Assembly (NCBI RefSeq): GCF_018613755.1 | Contig: NZ_JAGGPP010000034.1 | Coordinates: forward strand, 39,170 to 103,169 | DNA length: 64,000 bases | Direction of reading: 5' to 3' | Source: Arthrobacter sp. ISL-72 | Lineage (GTDB): Bacteria; Actinomycetota; Actinomycetes; Actinomycetales; Micrococcaceae | In this document: piece after piece, positions 15,697 to 25,008 of the stretch | How the letters are laid out: each line of letters starts with the position of its first letter | How positions within the stretch are numbered: position 1 is the stretch's first letter | The notes under the pieces: model-generated | What the model saw: only the letters and a program-made list of their open reading frames with translations | Told to the model about the DNA's origin: nothing | Database searches by the model: none | Translations under genes and position numbers: made by a program

Positions 15697-17535
15697 GTGC
15701 GCGAATTCAATGTTCCGCCGTTGGTCAACGTACCCCCGGAAACCAACATCACCGACCTGGTGCTGCGGCAGGCCGCCAAGGCCTCGAACCCTGCCCTGTA
15801 TTCGCGCCTGGATGGCTCCGGACAATGGCAGGACGTTTCGGCCTCCGATTTCCTTGCCGACGTCCGGACCCTGGCCAAGGGCCTCATCGCCAGCGGCGTG
15901 GCTGCAGGCGACCGCGTCGGCATCATGTCGCGCACGCGGTACGAGTGGGCCTTGGTGGACTTTGCCATCTGGTTCGCGGGCGGCATCTCTGTCCCGATCT
16001 ACGAAACGTCCTCCCCTTCCCAGGTGGCCTGGAACCTGGGCGACTCAGGGGCAGTTGCGGCGTTTGGCGAGGCCGCGCACCACGAGGACATCATCCGGCA
16101 GGCCGCCGCGTCCGAAGGCCTCTCCGCCCTCGCCCACGTCTGGCAGCTTGAAGGGCCGGGGCTTGACGAGCTCCGGGCCGGAGGCATCGCCGTCACCGAT
16201 GAAGAACTGGAAGCCCGCAGGAGCCAGGCTTCCCTGACTGACGTCGCAACGATCATCTACACCTCCGGGACCACGGGCAGGCCCAAAGGCTGCGAACTGA
16301 CCCACGGCAACTTCGTGGAGCTTTCCGAGAATGCGCTGGCCACGTCACTGTCCGGCATCGTGAACGAGAACGCCAGGACCATCATGTTCCTGCCGCTGGC
16401 CCATGTGTTTGCCCGGTTCATCTCCGTCCTTGCGGTGGCGGCCGGCGTCACCGTGGCGCATACCCCGGACATCAAACACCTCCTGCCGGACCTGCAGAGC
16501 TACAAGCCCACGTTTATCCTCGCCGTGCCGCGCGTGTTCGAGAAGGTGTACAACTCCGCGCTCACCAAGGCCGAAGACGGCGGCAAGGGTGCCATCTTCC
16601 ACAAGGCAGCCGAAACCGCCATCGCCTACTCCCGGGCGCGGCAGGCAGGTTCTGTCGGCTTGGGCCTCAAAGTCCGCCACGCCCTCTTCGACAAGCTTGT
16701 CTACGGCAAACTCCGCGCGGCCATGGGCGGCCAGGTGGCCCACGCCGTCTCCGGCGGAGGCCCGCTGGGCGAACGGCTGGGGCACTTTTTCCAGGGCATC
16801 GGCCTGCAGATCCTCGAAGGCTACGGCCTGACCGAGACCACCGCCCCCATTACCGTCAACACGCCTTCGCTGATTCGGATCGGCACGGTGGGCGCACCCC
16901 TGCCGGGGAATGCGGTACGGATAGCGGACGACGGCGAGATCCTCACCAAGGGCGTCTGCGTGATGCGCGGCTACTACAAGCGCGACGACCTGGCGGCGGA
17001 CACCTTCGTGGACGGCTGGCTGCGGACCGGCGACGTCGGGCAGATGGACGAGGACGGATTCCTCACTATCACCGGCCGGAAGAAGGAAATCATCGTGACC
17101 GCGGGCGGCAAGAACGTGGTGCCGGCACTGCTCGAAGACCAGATCCGCGCTGACGCCCTCGTCTCCCAGGTCCTGGTGGTCGGTGACAACCGGCCGTTCA
17201 TCGGTGCGCTGGTCACTGTTGATGAGGAGGCCCTGCCGGGATGGCTGCAGCGCCACGGACTGCCGGCTTCGATCACTGTTGCCGAGGCGGCGGAGCATCC
17301 GGTGGTCAAGGCAGCCGTCCAGGACCTGATTACGCACGCGAACCAGTCCGTGTCCCAGGCGGAAGCCATCAAGTCGTTCCGGATCGTGCCGTCCGACTTC
17401 ACTGAGGCATCCGGCCACCTCACGCCGTCGATGAAGGTCAAGCGGGCCCAGGTGATGAAGGACTTCGAATCCGTCATCGAGGAAATGTATGCCGCGCCGC
17501 GCCAGGCCCGCAGCACGGCGTCCGGACAGCACTAG
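15697..17535 (+). CDS. long-chain fatty acid-CoA ligase (AMP-forming)
   Basis: A 612-residue adenylate-forming enzyme activating fatty acids to acyl-CoA. Motifs: P-loop 'IIYTSGTTGRPKGCELTH', 'GYGLTETTAP', 'LRTGDVGQMDEDGFLTITGR' and 'KKEIIVTAGGKNV', with the C-terminal catalytic Lys in 'HLTPSMKVKR'. The GTG start at 15697 is preceded by AAAGGAG 5 nt upstream; an ATG 21 nt upstream (15676) lacks one. The 201-nt divergent spacer with glk contains the inverted repeat GTACT-N9-AGTAC (15643-15661). Order relative to plsC and aroG is like that of fadD15 (Rv2187), a FadD family member of the same length, but chain-length specificity cannot be deduced. Confidence 0.92.
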   Translation: MREFNVPPLVNVPPETNITDLVLRQAAKASNPALYSRLDGSGQWQDVSASDFLADVRTLAKGLIASGVAAGDRVGIMSRTRYEWALVDFAIWFAGGISVPIYETSSPSQVAWNLGDSGAVAAFGEAAHHEDIIRQAAASEGLSALAHVWQLEGPGLDELRAGGIAVTDEELEARRSQASLTDVATIIYTSGTTGRPKGCELTHGNFVELSENALATSLSGIVNENARTIMFLPLAHVFARFISVLAVAAGVTVAHTPDIKHLLPDLQSYKPTFILAVPRVFEKVYNSALTKAEDGGKGAIFHKAAETAIAYSRARQAGSVGLGLKVRHALFDKLVYGKLRAAMGGQVAHAVSGGGPLGERLGHFFQGIGLQILEGYGLTETTAPITVNTPSLIRIGTVGAPLPGNAVRIADDGEILTKGVCVMRGYYKRDDLAADTFVDGWLRTGDVGQMDEDGFLTITGRKKEIIVTAGGKNVVPALLEDQIRADALVSQVLVVGDNRPFIGALVTVDEEALPGWLQRHGLPASITVAEAAEHPVVKAAVQDLITHANQSVSQAEAIKSFRIVPSDFTEASGHLTPSMKVKRAQVMKDFESVIEEMYAAPRQARSTASGQH

Positions 17536-17560
17536 CTACTTGCAGGCTAAGGGTTAAAAC

Positions 17561-17602
17561 GAAAGGGGGGCTTCCCGGCGAATTGCCGGGAAGCCCCCTT
17601 TC
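17561..17602. terminator. bidirectional terminator between acyl-CoA ligase and pyc
   Basis: A long stem (GAAAGGGGG(G)CTTCCCGGC paired with GCCGGGAAGCCCCCTTTC) with a 5-nt loop lies between the two convergent stops. Confidence 0.85.
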
Positions 17603-17626
17603 ATGTGTGTCCTATTACGCCGTGTC

Positions 17627-20600
17627 CTACTCGATGACCAGCAGCAGGTCTCCGCCCTGGACCTGTTCCACTGCGCCCACGGCGAGCCGTGCAACAGTGC
17701 CGGCCACCGGCGTCGTGATTGACGCCTCCATCTTCATGGCCTCAATGGTGGCAACGGTGTCACCGGCGTTGACAGCGTCGCCCACCTTGGCGGTGAGGGT
17801 GACGGCCCCGGCGAAGGGTGCGGCCACCTGGCCCGGCTGGCCGGGATCCGCTTTTTCCGCTGCCTTGACATTGCTGACCACGGCGCGGTCGCGGACCACT
17901 ACCGGCCTGGACTGCCCGTTGAGCGTGCACATGACGGTGCGCATGCCCTTCTCGTCGGGCTCCGAAACGGCTTCGAGGGACGCGATCAGGCGGACGCCCT
18001 TCTCGAGTTCGATCTCGTGTTCCGCGCCGCGCTGGAGACCGAAGAGGTAGTCGCGGGTGTCCAGGACCGAGAGGTTTCCGTAGGTCTCCACACTCTTCTG
18101 GTAGTCCTTGGTGGGACCTTCGAACAGCAGGCGGTTGAGCGTCTGCTGGCGGGTCTTGGAATCGCCCTTGAGTGCAGCGCTGTCTTCGGCGCTCAGTTCC
18201 GCGTCCCGCACCTTGATGCTGCGGCCCTGCAGGGCCTTGGTGCGGAACGGCTCCGGCCATCCTCCGGGAGGATCACCCAACTCGCCGGACAGGAAGCCGA
18301 TGACCGAGTCCGGAACGTCGTAGTTCTGCGGGTTTTCGTTGAAGTCGGCGGGGTCGGCATTCAGGCCTACCAGGTGCAGGGCAAGATCGCCCACCACCTT
18401 GGAGGACGGAGTGACCTTTACAAGGCGGCCCAGGATGCGGTCGGCCGCCGTGTACATGTCCTCGATGGCCTCGAACCGCTCGCCGAGTCCGAGGGCCATG
18501 GCCTGCTGGCGCAGGTTGGAGAGCTGGCCGCCTGGAATCTCGTGCTGGTAGACGCGGCCGGTGGGGCCCGGAAGGCCCGACTCGAACGGCGCGTAGACAC
18601 GGCGAACTGCTTCCCAGTACGGTTCCAGCGAGCTGACCTTGGCCAGTCCCAGGCCGGTGTCGCGCGGGGTGTTTTCCAATGCGGCCACCAGGGCGGAGGC
18701 CGAAGGCTGGCTGGTGGTTCCGGCGAGGGAAGCCGAGGCGACGTCCACTGCGTCCACTCCTGCGTCCACCGCGGCCAGCAGGGTGGCCAGCTGCCCGCCT
18801 GCGGTGTCGTGGGTGTGCAGATGGACCGGAAGGTCGAAGCGTTCCCGCAGGGCCGCCACAAGCTTCGCGGCGGCTGCAGGCCGCAACAGTCCCGCCATGT
18901 CCTTGATGGCCAGGATATGGGCACCGGCGTCGACGATCTTCTGCGCCAGCTCCAGGTAGTAGTCCAGGGTGTAGAGCTTTTCGTCGGGATTGAGCATGTC
19001 GCCGGTGTAACAAAGGGCGACTTCAGCGACGGCGGTGCCCGTGGCCCGGACAGCGCGGATGGCCGGGGCCATCTGGTTGACGTCGTTGAGGGCGTCGAAA
19101 ATCCGGAAGATGTCTATTCCGGTGGCTGCAGCCTCGTTGACGAAGGCTTCAGTGACTTCCTCCGGGTACGGCGTGTAGCCCACGGTGTTCCGGCCGCGGA
19201 GCAGCATCTGCAGGCAGATGTTCGGCAGTGCCTTCCGCAGCGCCGCCAGCCTGTCCCAGGGGTCTTCGCCGAGGAACCGCAGGGCAACGTCGTAGGTGGC
19301 ACCGCCCCAGGCTTCCACGGACAGCAGTTCGGGAAGCAGCTGGGACACGGCCGGCCCGGCAGCCACGAGGTCGCGGGTGCGGACACGGGTGGCCAGCAGT
19401 GACTGGTGGGCGTCACGGAACGTGGTGTCGGTGACTGCAACGGCGTCCTGGGCGCGCAGGGCCCTGGCGAAGCCTTCAGGGCCCAGCTCCAGCAACCGCT
19501 GGCGTGAACCACTGGCCGCCGGAGCATCCCCCACTGCGGGAAGCTTTGCTGCCGGGTCCGAGTGGACCGTGAGTTCGCCATTGGGCTTGTTCACGGTGAC
19601 CTCGGCCAGCCAGGTCAGCAGCTTGGTGCCGCGGTCCGCGGAGACGCGGGCCCTGAGCAGCTCCGGGCGCTGGTCGATGAAGTTGGTGGCCACATCGCCC
19701 GCAACGAAGTCCTTGTCGTCCAGCACGGCCTGGAGGAAGGAGATGTTGGTGGAGACACCGCGGATGCGGAATTCCGCCAGGGCGCGGCGGGCGCGGGCAA
19801 CGGCTGCGGGGTAGTCGCGGCCGCGGCAGGTCAGCTTGACGAGCATGGAATCGAAGTGCGGGCTGATCTCGGCACCTGAGTAGACGGTGCCGCCGTCGAG
19901 CCGGACGCCGGCGCCGCCGGCGGAGCGGTAGCCGGTGATCTTTCCGACGTCGGGCCGGAAGCCGTTGGCCGGATCCTCGGTGGTGATGCGGCACTGCAGG
20001 GCTGCGCCCTTGAGCTGGACGGTTTCCTGGGACAGGCCAAGGTCGGCCAGGGTCTCGCCGGAAGCGATGCGCAGCTGCGCCTGGACCAGGTCCACGTCCG
20101 TGACTTCCTCGGTGACTGTGTGCTCCACCTGGATGCGCGGGTTCATCTCGATGAAGACGTGCTGGCCCGCGCGCTCACCGACGGTGTCCACGAGGAACTC
20201 GACGGTGCCGGCGTTAACGTAGTTGAGCGCCTTGGCGAACTTAACGGCATCGCGGTAGAGCGCCTGCCGGATGCCTTCATCCAGGTTCGGGGCCGGCGCG
20301 ATCTCGATGACCTTCTGGTGGCGGCGCTGGATGGAGCAGTCGCGTTCGAAGAGGTGCATGATGTTGCCCTCGGCGTCGGCGAGGATCTGGACCTCGATGT
20401 GGCGGGGGCGCAGTACTGCCTGTTCCAGGAACATGGTGGGGTCGCCGAAGGCTGCGTCTGCTTCGCGCATGGCGGCCTGCAGCGCCTCGGGCAGGGCCTC
20501 CCGGGTGTCAACGCGGCGCATGCCGCGTCCGCCGCCGCCGGCGACGGCCTTGGCGAAGATGGGAAAGCCGATTTCGTCCGCGGCAGCGATCAGCTCATCC

Positions 20601-21022
20601 AGGTCCTTGGAGGGCTGGCTCGACTTGAGGACGGGAACGCCCGCGGCACGCGCCGCTTCGAGGGCGGCAACCTTGTTGCCGGCCAGTTCGAGGACCTCCG
20701 CCGGCGGCCCGACGAAGGTGATGCCGGCCTCCTTTGCTGCCCGGGCCAGGCGCGGGTTCTCGGAGAGGAACCCGTAGCCGGGGTAGATGGCGTCGGCCCC
20801 GGCCTCCTTGGCGACCCGCACGACTTCGTCCACGTCGAGATAAGCGCGGACGGGATGCCCCTCTTCGCCGATCAGGTACGCTTCATCAGCCTTCTGGCGG
20901 TGGATGGAGTTACGGTCCTCGTTGGGGAACACAGCTACAGTCTTGGCGCCCAGCTCGTAGCCGGCACGGAAGGCGCGGATCGCGATTTCGCCGCGGTTAG
21001 CCACCAGAATCTTGGAAAACAT
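17627..21022 (-). CDS. pyc: pyruvate carboxylase
   Basis: The anaplerotic biotin enzyme that carboxylates pyruvate to oxaloacetate. The 1131-residue single chain has the usual order: biotin carboxylase (1-450; 'GGGGRGMRRV' ATP loop, 'EMNPRIQVEHTVTEEVTG'-like segment), carboxyltransferase (about 530-800; 'TTFRDAHQSLLATRVRT', 'MLLRGRNTVGY', 'HTHDTAG' metal site), allosteric/tetramerisation domain, and biotin carrier (about 1060-1131) with the biotinylated Lys in 'EAMKMEA'. Full length with stop TAG at 17629-17627. It would refill oxaloacetate for growth on lactate, pyruvate or, together with prp genes in this window, propionate. The inverted repeat at 21088-21103 lies 66 nt upstream. Confidence 0.97.
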   Translation of the reverse strand: MFSKILVANRGEIAIRAFRAGYELGAKTVAVFPNEDRNSIHRQKADEAYLIGEEGHPVRAYLDVDEVVRVAKEAGADAIYPGYGFLSENPRLARAAKEAGITFVGPPAEVLELAGNKVAALEAARAAGVPVLKSSQPSKDLDELIAAADEIGFPIFAKAVAGGGGRGMRRVDTREALPEALQAAMREADAAFGDPTMFLEQAVLRPRHIEVQILADAEGNIMHLFERDCSIQRRHQKVIEIAPAPNLDEGIRQALYRDAVKFAKALNYVNAGTVEFLVDTVGERAGQHVFIEMNPRIQVEHTVTEEVTDVDLVQAQLRIASGETLADLGLSQETVQLKGAALQCRITTEDPANGFRPDVGKITGYRSAGGAGVRLDGGTVYSGAEISPHFDSMLVKLTCRGRDYPAAVARARRALAEFRIRGVSTNISFLQAVLDDKDFVAGDVATNFIDQRPELLRARVSADRGTKLLTWLAEVTVNKPNGELTVHSDPAAKLPAVGDAPAASGSRQRLLELGPEGFARALRAQDAVAVTDTTFRDAHQSLLATRVRTRDLVAAGPAVSQLLPELLSVEAWGGATYDVALRFLGEDPWDRLAALRKALPNICLQMLLRGRNTVGYTPYPEEVTEAFVNEAAATGIDIFRIFDALNDVNQMAPAIRAVRATGTAVAEVALCYTGDMLNPDEKLYTLDYYLELAQKIVDAGAHILAIKDMAGLLRPAAAAKLVAALRERFDLPVHLHTHDTAGGQLATLLAAVDAGVDAVDVASASLAGTTSQPSASALVAALENTPRDTGLGLAKVSSLEPYWEAVRRVYAPFESGLPGPTGRVYQHEIPGGQLSNLRQQAMALGLGERFEAIEDMYTAADRILGRLVKVTPSSKVVGDLALHLVGLNADPADFNENPQNYDVPDSVIGFLSGELGDPPGGWPEPFRTKALQGRSIKVRDAELSAEDSAALKGDSKTRQQTLNRLLFEGPTKDYQKSVETYGNLSVLDTRDYLFGLQRGAEHEIELEKGVRLIASLEAVSEPDEKGMRTVMCTLNGQSRPVVVRDRAVVSNVKAAEKADPGQPGQVAAPFAGAVTLTAKVGDAVNAGDTVATIEAMKMEASITTPVAGTVARLAVGAVEQVQGGDLLLVIE

Positions 21023-21327
21023 ACTTCTCCTGCATCATTGCGGGTATATCGGTAAGTGGTCACAGTGTGTAAGACAGGCGCGGGGAAACACAAATCATTG
21101 TGTCGACCATCACAGAATTATCCGTCATGTCGGAGGTAATAGGCAGGGCAATTAGGGAATGCCCCCTGCAGCAGAGTGGCCTGCATCGCACACACGCCCG
21201 ATGAAACGGGATTCATCAGCCCGGCAACATATGATGAGGTGGGTGGCGTTCGCGCGCCCTCCGCTCCGGGGAGCCGGAGCCGGCACTACCCCAACACGGC
21301 AACCGGCGTTAGGTATTGGTCTTTCAA
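21023..21327. other. 305-nt divergent intergenic region between pyc and the ParA-like gene
   Basis: No gene was found. Two inverted repeats stand out: ACACAA-N4-TTGTGT (21088-21103), facing pyc, and GATGAA-N6-TTCATC (21200-21217), nearer the ParA-like gene. Either could be a regulator site. Confidence 0.5.
21088..21103. promoter_or_regulatory. inverted repeat upstream of pyc
   Basis: ACACAA and TTGTGT, 4-nt spacer, 66 nt before the pyc ATG. Resembles a half-site arrangement of CRP/GlxR-type or TetR-type regulators but fits neither consensus exactly. Confidence 0.3.
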
Positions 21328-22164
21328 GTGCAAGTAGTCAGCATCAGCAGCCTCAAAGGCGGGGTCGGCAAAACTTCCGTCACCACCGGATTGGCATCTG
21401 CGGCCCTGGCCGCCGGCATCCCCACCCTTGTGGTGGATCTCGATCCGCACGCGGATGCCAGCACCGCACTGGGCGTCCAGCCGGATGACCAGCTGGATAT
21501 CGGAAGGATGCTCAAGAATCCCCGCCGTGCCCGCCTGGCCGAAAACGTCGTCACCAGCGGCTGGGTTGCTCGCGAAAACTACAACGGTGCGCGCCCGGCT
21601 GTCCTGGACGTGGCGGTCGGTTCGGCCTACACGGGTATTTACGACCGCCCGGACCTCGGCCGCAGGGACCTGCGCCGGCTGTCGGCAGTCCTGGCCGGCA
21701 CGGATAAGTACCAGCTGATCCTGGTGGACTGCCCGCCGTCGCTGAACGGCCTGACCCGGATGGCGTGGTCCGCCAGCGGCAAGGTTGCCCTCGTGGCGGA
21801 ACCGGGGCTGTTCTCGGTGGCAGGGACGGAGCGCACCTTGCGCGCCATCCAGCTCTTCCGCCAGGAGTTCGCCCCGAACCTCTCCCCTGCGGGCATCATT
21901 GCAAACCGGGTCCGCACCGGCTCGTCCGAGCATGCCTTCCGCCTCGCCGAGATGCAGGCGATGTTCGGCGATCTGCTGCTGAACCCGCACATCCCGGAGC
22001 AGGCCAACTGGCAGCAGATCCAGGGCGCCGCCCACTCGGTGCACCATTGGCCGGGCGATTCGGCGAAGCATGCCGCCAGCCTCTTCAACACGCTGCTTGA
22101 CAACCTCCTGGCTTCCAACGGCGCGGAGTTCGCCGGGGCTATCCGGGAACGCAGCCTGCGGTAG
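21328..22164 (+). CDS. orphan ParA/MinD-family ATPase
   Basis: A 278-residue P-loop ATPase with the deviant Walker A 'KGGVGKTS' near residue 9, 'VVDLDPHADAST' (Walker A' region, with His instead of the usual Gln-Gly) and 'LILVDCPPSLNGLT' as Walker B. No ParB-like gene adjoins it and no parS palindrome was recognised, so chromosome partition is not implied; such orphans position proteins or act in polar growth. The start is taken as GTG at 21328 giving MQVVSISSLKGGVGKT; a TTG at 21316 is an alternative, and neither has a good ribosome binding site. It converges on a MerR gene through a strong terminator. A second, different ParA is at 33849-34760. Confidence 0.87.
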   Translation: MQVVSISSLKGGVGKTSVTTGLASAALAAGIPTLVVDLDPHADASTALGVQPDDQLDIGRMLKNPRRARLAENVVTSGWVARENYNGARPAVLDVAVGSAYTGIYDRPDLGRRDLRRLSAVLAGTDKYQLILVDCPPSLNGLTRMAWSASGKVALVAEPGLFSVAGTERTLRAIQLFRQEFAPNLSPAGIIANRVRTGSSEHAFRLAEMQAMFGDLLLNPHIPEQANWQQIQGAAHSVHHWPGDSAKHAASLFNTLLDNLLASNGAEFAGAIRERSLR

Positions 22165-22263
22165 CGCGCCCCGGCCGCCACCGCGGCCACCCACCCACGG
22201 AACCTCCCGTGCCGCCGTCGTTACCAGGCAACCCGCGGTAACCGGCAAAAAGGTATTGAATGC

Positions 22264-22299
22264 AGAAAGGCCGCCTTCCTGATGGAAGGCGGCCTTTCT
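22264..22299. terminator. bidirectional terminator between ParA-like and MerR genes
   Basis: A perfect 16-bp stem (AGAAAGGCCGCCTTCC and complement) with the 4-nt loop TGAT, flanked by A- and T-rich ends. Confidence 0.9.
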
Positions 22300-22317
22300 G
22301 TTGGTGTGTTGGTGCTC

Positions 22318-22914
22318 TCAGCCGGTCTTGCGTGCGGCCCGGCGCTTGCTGAGTTCGTCATCCGGAAACGACTGCTCGATGGCGTGCTCGCTGGGAAGCG
22401 CTGCCAGGCTGCCTTCCACTTCGCGCCACACGCGGCCGACGGCGATCCCGAAGACGCCCTGGCCGCCCTGGACGAGATCAATGACTTCGTCCGCGGACGT
22501 GCACTCGTAGACGCTGGCGCCGTCGCTCATCAGGGTGATCTGTGCCAGGTCTTCCACGCCGCGTTCCCGCAAATGCTCGACGGCGGAACGGATCTGCTGC
22601 AAGGAGACGCCTGTGTCCAGCAGCCTCTTGACCACTTTTAGCACCAGGATGTCGCGGAAGCCATAGAGCCGCTGCGAGCCGGAGCCGGCGGCACCCCGCA
22701 CGGCAGGCTCGACCAAGCCGGTGCGTGCCCAGTAGTCGAGCTGGCGGTAAGTGATGCCGGCCGCCTTGCAGGCAGTCGGTCCGCGGTAGCCTGCGTCCTC
22801 ATCCAGGACGGGTAGGTCTTCCGTGAAGAGGAGGCCCTGAGCACCGCTCGCAGGCAGGGCGACGCCTGCCGTTGAAGCCTGCTTTAGCTCGCCTGCTTCG
22901 CCTTTCGGACTCAC
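22318..22914 (-). CDS. MerR-family transcriptional regulator (Rv1830-like)
   Basis: A 198-residue regulator. The MerR winged helix begins at about residue 45 ('GYRGPTACKAAGITYRQLDY' then 'YWARTGLVEPAVRGAAGSG'), followed by 'RLYGFRDILVLKVVKRLLDT' and a helical segment 'SLQQIRSAVEHLRERG'. No metal-binding cysteine pair is present at the C-terminus, so it is not a metal sensor. The GTG start at 22914 is preceded by AGGAGG six nt upstream; longer in-frame starts are disfavoured. It lies downstream of DUF151 in the order known from Rv1828-Rv1829-Rv1830, although 240 nt separate it from DUF151. Confidence 0.88.
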   Translation of the reverse strand: MSPKGEAGELKQASTAGVALPASGAQGLLFTEDLPVLDEDAGYRGPTACKAAGITYRQLDYWARTGLVEPAVRGAAGSGSQRLYGFRDILVLKVVKRLLDTGVSLQQIRSAVEHLRERGVEDLAQITLMSDGASVYECTSADEVIDLVQGGQGVFGIAVGRVWREVEGSLAALPSEHAIEQSFPDDELSKRRAARKTG

Positions 22915-23154
22915 GTGGACCCTCCTCGTCGTATGCTCCCCTAAGGAAGTTGCAGCATCAGCGAACACAGACGAGAAATTCATCCGTGTAATTCAGCCGG
23001 GGCTGCACATTCCAGTGTGACTTGCGCCGCTGTCGTATGCAATGGGAACTTGATATCTTCGACGTTAGGCCTGCCGCGCCCCAAGGTCAAAGACGTTGGC
23101 CCATTTCAGGGGCGTGTCGAAACTTTCAGGCTCGACTTTAACCTTAACGTGACC

Positions 23155-23658
23155 TCAGCCGTCGAAGTCTTCGGGCTCCACGTCGTCCAGGAACTCCCGG
23201 AAGCGCCGGAGTTCGCGCTCCTCATCGACTGTGGGACCCGGCTCGGTGTCCTCACCCTCGTCGTGCTCGGTGATCCGGACGCCGGCCTCATCCATGACCG
23301 AATCGGCGCACCAGATCCGGCATTTGGCGCGCAGAGCCAGCGCAAGGGCGTCCGAAGCCCTGGAACTCACGGTGGTGCCATTATCGAACTGCAGCTGCCC
23401 GTAGAAAATGTTGTCCTCGACGGCGACGATGTTGACGCTGACGATGGAGTGGCCCAGCGACTCCACGACATCGATCAACAGGTCATGGGTCATGGGACGG
23501 GGCGGCACGACACCCTGCTGGGCGAGGGCAATGGCACTTGCTTCCGGTGTACCGATCCAGATGGGCACGTGCCGTTCGCCATGGATCTCCCGGAGCAGGA
23601 CCAGCGGCTGGTTCGAGGGCAGTTCAATCCTCACACCCACGATCTCGACTTCAATCAT
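23155..23658 (-). CDS. DUF151 bifunctional nuclease family protein
   Basis: A 167-residue protein of the DUF151 (BFN) family, whose plant members have DNase and RNase activity; bacterial function is poorly known. Family features visible are 'VPIWIGTPEASAIALAQQG', 'RPMTHDLL' and 'SSRASDALALALR'. The C-terminus is acidic ('EHDEGEDTEPGPTVDEERE'). Its ATG overlaps the FtsR stop (TGATG), so the two are coupled. The order GarA-FtsR-DUF151-MerR is conserved in actinobacteria, implying a shared but unexplained role. Confidence 0.9.
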   Translation of the reverse strand: MIEVEIVGVRIELPSNQPLVLLREIHGERHVPIWIGTPEASAIALAQQGVVPPRPMTHDLLIDVVESLGHSIVSVNIVAVEDNIFYGQLQFDNGTTVSSRASDALALALRAKCRIWCADSVMDEAGVRITEHDEGEDTEPGPTVDEERELRRFREFLDDVEPEDFDG

Positions 23659-24386
23659 CAGATGTCCATTCGCGATATACGGTCCTGCACCAGGGCGCGG
23701 TGAAGGGTCAGGCAGAGATCACTGATTTCGCGGGCTGCCTCCGCGGCCCGCGCGTGGGATGCAGCGTCCTTGCGGGAGGTCAACGGCGCCACGGCACGCT
23801 CCACCAGCCCGAACTCCCGATCCGCCGCGGCTTGGAACGGCCGCAGGTGCCGCGGCTCGAGGCCGTGGCTTTCCAGCTGCACGCACGCACGGGCCACCTG
23901 CAGGGCGTGTTCGTCGAACTGCCCGTTGACGTGGCCGATCAGGCCGAAATCGAGGAGGGACTGCAGCAGCGGGACGCTGGCGCCGGACTCGGCGCGCAGT
24001 TGATCCTCGCTGAGCCTGCGCACTTTGTTCTGCAGTTCAGCGGCGAGGTCCTCCGAGACGATCCGCGGCGACACGGTGACGCCAGGCGGGAGGTTTTCGG
24101 GGCGTTCGCCGCGGTCAATGGCGTCGAGGTAGTCCTTGATGACCTTCAAGGGAAGGTACTGGTCGCGCTGGAGGGCCAGCACGAACCGCAGCCGCTCCAC
24201 ATCGGTGTCGGCGTACTGCCGGTAGCCGGCAGGAGTGCGCCGCGGGTTGATCAGGCCCTTTTCTTCGAGGAACCTGATTTTGGACGCAGTCATTCCAGGA
24301 AAGTCGTCGCTCAACTGCGCCAGTACTTCCCCGATGTTCAGGACCTGGGGTCCGCGCCGTTCCGGTTGGGCCAGTGCCACAGGCAA
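23658..24386 (-). CDS. ftsR: MerR-like regulator FtsR
   Basis: A 242-residue MerR-type regulator. In Corynebacterium glutamicum the homologue FtsR, encoded next to odhI, activates ftsZ. The DNA-binding part reads 'LNIGEVLAQLSDDFPGMTAS', 'KIRFLEEKGLINPRRTPAGY', 'RQYADTDVERLRFVLALQRD', 'YLPLKVIKDYLDAID'. A second domain (about 110-215) is helical and holds the ligand- or partner-binding region. Identification rests on sequence pattern plus position directly downstream of the FHA protein (11-nt gap) and upstream of DUF151. Confidence 0.88.
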   Translation of the reverse strand: MPVALAQPERRGPQVLNIGEVLAQLSDDFPGMTASKIRFLEEKGLINPRRTPAGYRQYADTDVERLRFVLALQRDQYLPLKVIKDYLDAIDRGERPENLPPGVTVSPRIVSEDLAAELQNKVRRLSEDQLRAESGASVPLLQSLLDFGLIGHVNGQFDEHALQVARACVQLESHGLEPRHLRPFQAAADREFGLVERAVAPLTSRKDAASHARAAEAAREISDLCLTLHRALVQDRISRMDI

Positions 24387-24397
24387 CTACCCCGGGA

Positions 24398-24874
24398 TCA
24401 GACGTTGCCTGCTGCGCGGGCAGGACTGAGGTAGAAAGTGAGGCGGAACTTGCCGATCTGGACTTCGTTTCCGGACCTGAGCTCCACGCTGTCCACGCGG
24501 TCGTGGTTTACGTAGGTTCCGTTGAGGCTGCCGGTGTCAACGACTTCGAAGCTCCGTGCGGTCCGGCGGAACTCGACGTGACGGCGGGACACCGTGACGT
24601 CGTCAAGGAAGATGTCCGCGTCCGGGTGCCGGCCGGCAGTGGTGACGTCCGAATCCAGCAGGAAGCGCGCTCCCGTGTTGGGACCGCTGTGGGCAACCAG
24701 GAGTGCAGAACCGAACGGGAGGGCCTCGACAGCAACCCGCTCCTCAGGAGAGAGCTTGGGAGCGATCGTCGGCTCGTCACGGATTGGCGTGAGGTGGATC
24801 GAGGTGGTCTCCGAAGACTTCGATCCGCCCGTGCCGTAATCACCACCGCTGCGGCTATTTTCGTGACCAACCAT
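24398..24874 (-). CDS. garA: FHA-domain protein GarA/OdhI
   Basis: A 158-residue regulator that, unphosphorylated, binds and inhibits the E1 subunit of 2-oxoglutarate dehydrogenase and adjusts glutamate dehydrogenase/synthase; phosphorylation by PknG/PknB-type kinases switches it off. The regulatory motif 'ETTS' (Thr23, Thr24) is intact in the flexible N-terminus. The FHA domain (about 55-150) contains 'GRHPDADIFLDDVTVSRRHV' with the phosphothreonine-binding Arg/Ser/Arg-His set and 'GSLNGTYVN'. The ATG at 24874 has the ribosome binding site AGGAGG 6 nt upstream, which excludes longer starts. gcvH lies upstream and ftsR downstream, as in Rv1826-Rv1828. Confidence 0.94.
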   Translation of the reverse strand: MVGHENSRSGGDYGTGGSKSSETTSIHLTPIRDEPTIAPKLSPEERVAVEALPFGSALLVAHSGPNTGARFLLDSDVTTAGRHPDADIFLDDVTVSRRHVEFRRTARSFEVVDTGSLNGTYVNHDRVDSVELRSGNEVQIGKFRLTFYLSPARAAGNV

Positions 24875-25008
24875 GGATTCCTCCTGTTCCGTTGCAGATG
24901 TCCCCCTGCAAACAACGCGTACCTCCGGAAAAGCCTGGCAGATCCGGTTCTGCGGCTTGTCGTCCGGCTGTCGATTCCTCAACAGCCGGACCGCCATGCC
25001 GGTTGTCT

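Noticed and set aside
18017..19402. A 461-codon plus-strand frame inside pyc
   Set aside because: Shadow of the pyc codon structure; no domain recognised.
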